NCBI GenBank assembly: GCA_016934125.1
Contig: JAFGTL010000078.1
Location: 1 to 18,201, forward strand
Direction: 5' to 3'
From: Candidatus Hydrogenedentota bacterium
GTDB lineage: Bacteria; Hydrogenedentota; Hydrogenedentia; Hydrogenedentales; SLHB01
DNA: 18,201 nt
Numbering within the stretch: the first letter of the stretch is position 1; each line of letters opens with the position of its first letter. The notes beneath the pieces are model-generated. The model worked only from the letters and a program-made list of their open reading frames with translations. It was not told where the DNA came from and searched no databases. A program made the position numbers and the translations under genes. Positions 13,767 through 18,201 of this stretch are shown piece by piece.

Positions 13767-14014
13767 AATTAAAGGGACACAATACTCAATTTCTGGATTC
13801 CTGGGCCGTTTGCGTCGTCCTGTTCGCAGGCCATGGGTTGCGTGCACGGCACCGCCCGGAATGGCGCACCATCTCAACCCGGCGCAGCAACCTCCGGATG
13901 CCCGCCCAGCGGGCAACCGCGACCCACTTTCGGGTGATTCGGGGGCCGCTGAGAAACCGCAAGCCCGGGCCCAAAAGGATCCAAGAAAAAATTGAGTACT
14001 GTGTCCCTTTAATT
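13767..14014. mobile_element. 248-bp MITE-like element with 26-bp terminal inverted repeats
   Basis: The left end (13767-13792, beginning AATTAAAGGGACACAATACT) and right end (13989-14014) are inverted copies over 26 bp with a single mismatch. They are A/T-rich and stand out sharply in this GC-rich region. The ~196-bp interior has no intact gene. It includes a perfect hairpin GCCCGC-CCA-GCGGGC in the region 13897-13911, and one forward frame ends NRKPGPKRIQEK, resembling the basic C-terminal tail of REP-associated (IS200-like) tyrosine transposases. From memory, ends of the type AAATTGAGTACTGTGTCCC often flank such transposase genes, so this is probably an internally deleted derivative. I see no clear target-site duplication. 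That fits IS200-like elements but also weakens the case for a classical DDE-type MITE. Confidence 0.75.
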
Positions 14015-14035
14015 CCCTTTAATTCCTTTAATTCC
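14005..14035. repeat. Short AT-rich tandem repeat at the right end of the element
   Basis: CCCTTTAATT is repeated twice and followed by CCTTTAATTCC, so the outermost bases of the right inverted repeat are duplicated in tandem outwards. The left end has one copy. This may reflect slippage at, or repeated insertion into, the element boundary. Confidence 0.8.
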
Positions 14036-14131
14036 GCAATGCTCACCCGGCGGGTGGCCGTGTGGCCGAGCGGAACCCGCACACCGCCAAAGACTTCAGA
14101 CGCGCCGCCCTTCGCTGCCAGACGTTCTGGG

Positions 14132-14160
14132 TTGACGGCCCGGGGCCCCGCCGGTATGAT
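14132..14160 (+). promoter_or_regulatory. Strong sigma70-type promoter of the HNH gene
   Basis: TTGACG (14132-14137) and TATGAT (14155-14160) each match consensus at five of six positions and are separated by exactly 17 bp. The predicted start near 14167 leaves a leader of about 51 nt before the ATG at 14218. The spacer is very GC-rich and includes the palindrome CGGGGCCCCG. Confidence 0.75.
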
Positions 14161-14217
14161 GCCCGGCAGGCTCGGTGCGGGCCTGTCCGGATGCGGCAAA
14201 CGTCGAGGCAGACAAGT

Positions 14218-14628
14218 ATGCGGCCCAAGAAAAGACGGCTCGATCCCGAGCGGAAAGCGCGGTTCCTTGCCGAGGTGCGGAAGAGCCAGGCGCTCCGCGA
14301 GAAGACGTATCGCGAGCAGGCGCTCAAGCTGTTCCCCCACGTGTGCGCGTGGTGCGGGCGCGAGTTCTCCGGCAAGGATCTCCACGAACTCACCGTCCAC
14401 CACAAAGACTCGAATCACATGAATAACCCGCCCGATGGCAGCAATTGGGAGTTGCTCTGCGTCCATTGCCACGAAGAAGAGCACCTCGGCGAACGAAAAG
14501 GCGGGTATTTCGACAGCGACGCCCCCGATGATCGCCCGGCCCAATCTCTCGGTTACCAACCCTTCGAAGGCCTCGGGAATCTCCTGAAACCCGACGACGA
14601 CACGCCACCCGACTCCGAGTCCTCCTGA
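14218..14628 (+). CDS. yajD: HNH nuclease family protein, YajD-like
   Basis: A 136-residue cytoplasmic protein. The core from YREQALKLFPHVCAWCGREF through LHELTVHHKDSNHMNNPPDG and SNWELLCVHCHEEEH follows E. coli YajD closely and in the same order, including the C-terminal YQPFEGLGNLLK (YajD: YNPFADLKAMM). It has the elements of an HNH endonuclease: zinc pairs CAWC and CVHC, the catalytic-type HH in TVHHKD, the central Asn and the last His in CHEEEH. YajD is a widespread single-copy protein of unclear physiological role; nuclease activity is inferred from the fold. The start at 14218 (MRPKKRRLDPERK) follows GAGG at 9 nt; an in-frame ATG at 14191 is possible but has weaker signals. The basic N-terminus could help bind DNA. 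It stands alone on the plus strand, downstream of its own strong promoter and converging on the next gene. Confidence 0.92.
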   Translation: MRPKKRRLDPERKARFLAEVRKSQALREKTYREQALKLFPHVCAWCGREFSGKDLHELTVHHKDSNHMNNPPDGSNWELLCVHCHEEEHLGERKGGYFDSDAPDDRPAQSLGYQPFEGLGNLLKPDDDTPPDSESS

Positions 14629-14666
14629 GCGAATCCGGCGCGCGATGCCCGTTCCTGCCCTAGCCG

Positions 14667-15242
14667 TTAGTGCCCAATGCATCCAGGGATGATGGCCAAG
14701 AGCACCGCCGCGTCAAGGGCGATGAAGATCAACCACACGGGGCCGACGTTACCCACAGGGCATACGCAGGTGAGTTCGTCCATGAGCATGGAACCACTGC
14801 GGCGGCCGGAACGGGACAGAGGCAGGCCGAACCCCACGAGGAACCGCCGGCGTTTGCGCTCCGGCACGACGGAAAACAGGAATGCGTCGACGATCAGCAT
14901 CCGAAACCGGAGGGCCCAATGCATCCGTACGACGTGTATGACGCCGGTGCCGATCGCCGGCCTGATCCGCCCCGCGTCCGCGTCGCAATCCAGCCCGACG
15001 ATCCCCATTCTCAGGAGCACCACGCCAAGCAGTCCCGTGAGACATATGCTCACAAGGGAGCCGCCGACGGGCGAGCCCGATTTCAGGGCATGAACGAGGG
15101 CGCCCGCGCTCAGGGCGAACACGAACGCCACGCACAGCAGAACGACTACGAACCCAGCCGCCCCCTGCCACGTCATGCGCCACACTGGCCCGCCGTTGCC
15201 TTTCACGTCTCCTTCGAGAGAAACGCTTTCCCGCCCGTTCAT
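14667..15242 (-). CDS. Membrane protein of unknown function
   Basis: A 191-residue protein with hydrophobic segments at about residues 28-50 (FVVVLLCVAFVFALSAGALV), 61-84 (LVSICLTGLLGVVLLRMGIV) and 167-189 (VWLIFIALDAAVLLAIIPG), plus a weaker one near 114-126 (MLIVDAFLFSVV). Between the second and third lies a basic, partly strand-like region with RKRRRF. I do not recognise the family. The ATG at 15242 is preferred over a TTG two codons upstream; a GAGGG lies about 10 nt before it. A TATGAT -10-like box at 15336-15341 with no convincing -35 may drive it. It converges on the HNH gene with 38 bp between stops and no clear terminator. The upstream same-strand gene ends 136 bp away. Moderate confidence that it is real, from the good membrane topology and codon pattern. 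Confidence 0.7.
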   Translation of the reverse strand: MNGRESVSLEGDVKGNGGPVWRMTWQGAAGFVVVLLCVAFVFALSAGALVHALKSGSPVGGSLVSICLTGLLGVVLLRMGIVGLDCDADAGRIRPAIGTGVIHVVRMHWALRFRMLIVDAFLFSVVPERKRRRFLVGFGLPLSRSGRRSGSMLMDELTCVCPVGNVGPVWLIFIALDAAVLLAIIPGCIGH

Positions 15243-15378
15243 CTGCAATCGCCCTCGTTCCGATCCGGTTTTCGCCTTGTTCTGGCGCGATCTCTGACGG
15301 CATCACGTGCCCGGCCCTTCGAGTCGTCGTTGTCGATCATACCCCGTCCGAAGCCCTGGCTGTGCCCCAGGCCGCGGC

Positions 15379-16461
15379 TCAGTCGCCTTCTCGTAAGCTG
15401 TTGTGCTCATCGTGGTGTTGAGTGCCGCTTGTCGCGCGGCCACGTCGTCGCCAGACGAGAAATGCAACCCCGGCGCTTGCCAGCATGAGGCTTACCAGCG
15501 GTGATCTGATGACTAGATCGAGCACGGGCTCGACTCCGTGATCCAGGAACGCGATCAAGAGGGATTCGTCGGTGGTGCCGTCCTCGGGCCACGCAATCGG
15601 TTGCCGCGGCGGCTCGGTGCCGAGCCGAAAGCGCGCTTCGGCGACCGGCCCGAGCCAAGTCCGCTCGGCGTCGAGTTGCACCACCGTGTCGGGCTGGCCT
15701 TCCCTCCCGCCATGGATCACCATCCGCTCCGGCATCCACACGCCGTCGGCCACCTTCACGGCCCCTTCCCAACGCACCTGCATCGCGGCGTCGCCGTCGG
15801 TGTCGTAGGCAAGGCCCGTGATCAACCCACGTTCCGGATCCACCGCGTACAGCACCGAGTAATTGCGCGGCCCGGATCCCGATGCCAGGGGAATCCGGTG
15901 CTTGGCCCCTCGCAGCAACACGTCGTCGTCCTCGATCGCCAACGCGTCTCTCAACTCCGTGTCCGGCCCGAAAGAATCGCTCCGTAGAACGGCTTCGAGA
16001 GAGAGTTCCCTGCCTGATGAAAGGGGAAACAGGAACCAGTGGTGCAACAGGACGAATCGTTCCGCCGCGAGGGTTAACGCCTCGCGCGCAGACGGCCCCG
16101 CCGCATCGAGATAGGACGCAGGGAAAGCGTCATTTCCAATGAACCGGCGATCCCACCTTGTCCCGTCGCGGGTGAGGCACGTCTTGCCGTCCGATACGCA
16201 CAGCAGCGATTCGTCCCCGTCGCACAACCCGAGCCGGAACCTCCCGCTCGAATCCCATTCCAGGTAGAGATCCTCAGATTCCAAGGCGGTGCCATCCCGC
16301 CCTCGGCGCGCGCAGGACACCTCGACATGACCACTGGCAAGGCCTTCCTCGCGCGCATAGCAGCGCCCCAGCAATTCCTCCGCCGTCGGGGCGTCCGCGT
16401 CGGCTTCAGCCGAGCCGCTGACGATGGTACTTGCGACGAACAGGAAAGCACTGGCTATCAT
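15379..16461 (-). CDS. Exported, C-terminally anchored protein of unknown function (LolA-like fold suspected)
   Basis: A 360-residue protein with a signal peptide (MIASAFLFVASTIVSGSAEA) and a C-terminal membrane segment (about residues 320-340, SLMLASAGVAFLVW) followed by a basic stop-transfer RRRGR. The large outside domain starts TAEELLGRCYAREEGLASGHVEVSC and continues with alternating strands (LYLEWDSSGRFRLGLCDGD; LLCVSDGKTCLTRDG; MQVRWEGAVKVADGVWMPERMVI; VQLDAERTWLGP). This pattern, a helix followed by a long meander of strands with WxP-type turns, recalls the lipoprotein-binding LolA/LolB-like fold, but without a search this is a guess. The ATG at 16461 is chosen because it begins the signal peptide and GGGAG lies just upstream; longer in-frame starts give non-hydrophobic N-termini. 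A single C-terminal anchor suggests an inner-membrane protein facing the periplasm. Confidence 0.78.
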   Translation of the reverse strand: MIASAFLFVASTIVSGSAEADADAPTAEELLGRCYAREEGLASGHVEVSCARRGRDGTALESEDLYLEWDSSGRFRLGLCDGDESLLCVSDGKTCLTRDGTRWDRRFIGNDAFPASYLDAAGPSAREALTLAAERFVLLHHWFLFPLSSGRELSLEAVLRSDSFGPDTELRDALAIEDDDVLLRGAKHRIPLASGSGPRNYSVLYAVDPERGLITGLAYDTDGDAAMQVRWEGAVKVADGVWMPERMVIHGGREGQPDTVVQLDAERTWLGPVAEARFRLGTEPPRQPIAWPEDGTTDESLLIAFLDHGVEPVLDLVIRSPLVSLMLASAGVAFLVWRRRGRATSGTQHHDEHNSLREGD

Positions 16462-16538
16462 TGCTCCCGCACTCCTCGTGTTGCGAGCCGGGCTATCAGA
16501 TCCCCTGCCCCGAATCCAGCCCCTGATGCCCTGCCGCG

Positions 16539-16567
16539 AGTCTAGCACAGCATCCTTGGCCGCGCAA
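16539..16567 (-). promoter_or_regulatory. Putative promoter of the exported-protein gene
   Basis: On the minus strand an extended -10, TGC-TAGACT (TAGACT at 16539-16544), lies 17 bp from TTGCGC (16562-16567, three of six). The start would be near 16532 with a ~71-nt leader to the ATG at 16461. In the same divergent 284-bp spacer a plus-strand TAGAAT (16671-16676) may be the -10 of the 16746 gene, with no clear -35. Confidence 0.4.
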
Positions 16568-16745
16568 CAGCGGCGGGCCCGCGTCCGGTGTGGCACCGCC
16601 GCCCTCGCCGGTGGATCTTGCGGGCTCCGAGGCGTCGAGAAAATGCTGGCGCGGGGCGCCTTGGCCGGGATAGAATTCGCCGCTTGGCTTCTCAACCGGA
16701 CTACGGACATGCCGCGGCGCGAGGCGCGGTATCGAGGATACGCCT

Positions 16746-17189
16746 GTGGACGATCGCTCCGGAGGCTGGGTGAACAACCCCTGCCTGGGCTGTGGCGCGT
16801 GCTGCGCCTACTACCGCTGCACCTTCTATTGGCGCGAGGCCGACGACGAGACGCCCGGCGGGGTGCCCGTGGGACTCACCGAAGATGCGACGCCGTTCCG
16901 GCGCGCCATGAGCGGCACAAACCAGAACGATCCCCGCTGCGTCGCGCTTGTCGGCGAGATCGGCGTGTCCGCCCATTGCAGCATCTACGCGTGTCGCTCG
17001 ACCACCTGCCGCGCCTTCGTGCCCTCCTATTTCGACGGGCAGCGCCACGAGGAATGCGATAAGGCGCGGATGAAGCACGGCCTGGCCCCGTTGCGCCCGG
17101 AGGAATGGACGCCGGAACGCGACGATCCCAAGAAGCCCCGGCGCCCCCGGCGCCCCCGCCGCCCCCGGCGGATCCGCCGCGCCGCCTGA
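16746..17189 (+). CDS. YkgJ-family cysteine cluster protein
   Basis: A 147-residue cytoplasmic protein of the YkgJ/UPF0153 family, thought to bind a metal ion or iron-sulfur cluster; the role is unknown. The N-terminal motif NPCLGCGACCAYYRCTFYW gives C13, C16, C19, C20 and C25, the hallmark CxxCxxCC. The second half PRCVAL, AHCSIYACRSTTCRAF and ECDKARMKHGLAPL follows E. coli YkgJ in order (RCIALQGDVG, STCREF, GCDAARAAYGLPPL). The GTG at 16746 starts translation, with GAGG about 8 nt upstream. The last ~25 residues are an added Lys/Arg/Pro tail (KKPRRPRRPRRPRRIRR) encoded by a 9-bp repeat of type CGCCCCCGG. E. coli YkgJ lacks such a tail, which could bind nucleic acid or simply be slippage-generated. 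It converges on the next gene, with 20 bp between stops. Confidence 0.92.
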   Translation: MDDRSGGWVNNPCLGCGACCAYYRCTFYWREADDETPGGVPVGLTEDATPFRRAMSGTNQNDPRCVALVGEIGVSAHCSIYACRSTTCRAFVPSYFDGQRHEECDKARMKHGLAPLRPEEWTPERDDPKKPRRPRRPRRPRRIRRAA

Positions 17190-17209
17190 GCTACCGTCTG
17201 GCCGTCCTG

Positions 17210-17863
17210 CTATTCCAGCAGCAGAAAGAGAACGGCAATCGCGCCCGCGCCTGCGGCCGACGCCGCCACGGCGAGCCCGCGGCCCGGCTGGCCCTCGAAC
17301 CAGGCCGTTAAGGCCAGCAGCACCCCCGCGATCCACGCGCCGAGTGTGAGCAGCATAAGGCCGGCCTCAGCGGCGGCGTAGCCCCACGGAGGCGGCGTCC
17401 CCGGCGGGGTGTGGTCTGTTGCGGCGATGCCGACGAGAAGCGCGAAGACGGCCACGGCCACGGCCGAGAGCGCCAGCGAGACGGCCACGCGATGAGAGCC
17501 TTTCGCGGGCTGCGGCTCGAGGGCTTCTGGATATCGCTCCCCGTCGTCGCCCTGAACGGTGGCGTTTAGCCGATCCGCGATGCTGCACAACTTGCGGATA
17601 AACGCCTCGCCGGGATTCTTCGTGCACAGGTTGCCCTCATCCCAGTAGAGGCAGCCGCCCGGCTCGCCCGGCGTTTTGCCCCCCGCTACCCACTCGACCA
17701 GGCGCTCGGCCGACTCCTCCCCATCGAACGAGACGGAATTCTCCTCGGAGAAGCGGAGTTCCGGATCGGCATCGACTGCGGCGCGCCACTCCTCGTGCGT
17801 AATCCAGGAACCCTCATTCTCGCACCAGTCCTCAGCGCGCGTGATGTGCAGGTCGTATCCCAT
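17210..17863 (-). CDS. MGYDLHITR-type protein with three C-terminal membrane helices
   Basis: A 217-residue protein in two parts. The N-terminal ~110 residues are soluble and start MGYDLHITRAEDWCENEGSW, then THEEWRAAV, LRFSEENSVSF, GCLYWDEGNLCTKNPGEAF and IRKLCSIADRLNATVQGDDG. This opening (MxYDLHITRAxxW followed by ITxxEW) belongs to a recurring small-protein family I have seen as hypothetical proteins in many bacteria; its function is unknown to me. The C-terminal half carries three hydrophobic segments (about residues 125-147, 163-183 and 193-216). The ATG at 17863 has GGAGGAAGG 4-5 nt upstream, a strong site. The gene lies 89 bp after the end of another short-protein gene on the same strand; such families often occur near each other, but I do not claim a functional link. 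Confidence 0.85.
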   Translation of the reverse strand: MGYDLHITRAEDWCENEGSWITHEEWRAAVDADPELRFSEENSVSFDGEESAERLVEWVAGGKTPGEPGGCLYWDEGNLCTKNPGEAFIRKLCSIADRLNATVQGDDGERYPEALEPQPAKGSHRVAVSLALSAVAVAVFALLVGIAATDHTPPGTPPPWGYAAAEAGLMLLTLGAWIAGVLLALTAWFEGQPGRGLAVAASAAGAGAIAVLFLLLE

Positions 17864-17952
17864 CAGGCCTTCCTCCGAGCCGCCTTTCTCCGCCGTTTAC
17901 CCGAATCGTACCGGTCGATGCCCTCTGGGAAGATCGAGGGCGTGGTCGTGGC

Positions 17953-18201
17953 TCATTTCCGGAATTCCACATCCAGCAGCTTCCCCGTTTCGGGGTCGAT
18001 GGTGCAGACAAGGCAGGCAAAGTCCCATACCTGCAAGGGGTCGTGGGACATGAATTCCACATAGGCGGCCGGAGGTCCGGAGCTGGGGTTCTCGGCGGTC
18101 CACAGTCGGTGTCCGTCGTCGTCGAAGGCCTCGAGATTGTAGAAGACCTCCCCTTTTGGGCCCGAGCGGTAGTCGTATAAAACGAGGTTTCTTCCAGAAA
18201 T
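17953..18201 (-). CDS. C-terminal part of an unknown small protein (start outside window)
   Basis: An open frame of 82 codons plus stop runs in from the window end. The visible protein includes NLVLYDYRSGPKGEVFYNLE, FDDDGHRLWTAE, AAYVEFMSHDPLQVWDF and ends CTIDPETGKLLDVEFRK. The pattern (strand, turn, hydrophobic WxF segment, then a CxxDPxTGKxxxxxFxK ending) recurs in short hypothetical proteins of diverse bacteria, some probably immunity-like, but I cannot name the family. It is real coding sequence by its amino-acid pattern and its clean end before the next ribosome-binding site. Confidence 0.8.
   Translation of the reverse strand: MSGRNLVLYDYRSGPKGEVFYNLEAFDDDGHRLWTAENPSSGPPAAYVEFMSHDPLQVWDFACLVCTIDPETGKLLDVEFRK

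Overview
The window is GC-rich, densely coded bacterial chromosome with no phage, plasmid or CRISPR signature. The lineage cannot be fixed from the sequence. The combination of an LL-diaminopimelate aminotransferase (DapL), many secreted proteins of unknown function, GC-rich hairpin and tandem intergenic repeats, and an Alu-type (large) SRP RNA points to an environmental bacterium outside the Proteobacteria. A Planctomycetota, Hydrogenedentota or Lentisphaerota-like lineage is a guess from gene content and repeat style only. Leader sequences with good Shine-Dalgarno motifs and sigma70-like boxes are readable in front of several genes.

Layout. (1) Positions 1-2114, minus: dapL followed by gpmI (cofactor-independent phosphoglycerate mutase, cut by the window edge), probably one operon from a promoter near 2190. 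(2) 2508-3641, plus: an unrecognised polytopic membrane protein with a consensus-like promoter so close that its mRNA may be leaderless. (3) 3642-3989: non-coding, with two unrelated short tandem repeats. (4) 3990-6467, minus: a NagZ-like GH3 glycosidase with an N-terminal membrane anchor, two LysM domains and a repetitive acidic tail, followed by a 62-residue small protein. (5) 6771-8852, minus: the large SRP RNA and dnaX, the same order as scr-dnaX in Bacillus. (6) 8936-9455: non-coding, packed with inverted and direct repeats. (7) 9456-13707, minus: four genes in a row, a P-loop kinase-like protein, a secreted beta-propeller, an FRG-domain protein of visibly lower GC, and a secreted glycosidase-like protein. 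(8) 13767-14014: a 248-bp element with near-perfect 26-bp terminal inverted repeats, probably a MITE. (9) 14218-18201: a YajD-like HNH nuclease (+), a membrane protein (-), a secreted or anchored protein of unknown function (-), a YkgJ-type cysteine-cluster protein (+), an MGYDLHITR-type membrane protein (-), and the 3' end of one more gene (-).

How the genes work together. The confident functions are housekeeping: lysine/peptidoglycan precursor synthesis, glycolysis, peptidoglycan turnover, replication and protein targeting. DapL makes the meso-DAP precursor and the NagZ-like LysM protein would act on the wall, but they are not in one operon. I see no complete multi-gene defence or biosynthetic system. 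The best candidates for something less ordinary are the isolated FRG-domain gene, the Alu-type SRP RNA in a GC-rich genome, the GH3-LysM protein with an altered catalytic dyad and expandable tail, and the intergenic repeat families.
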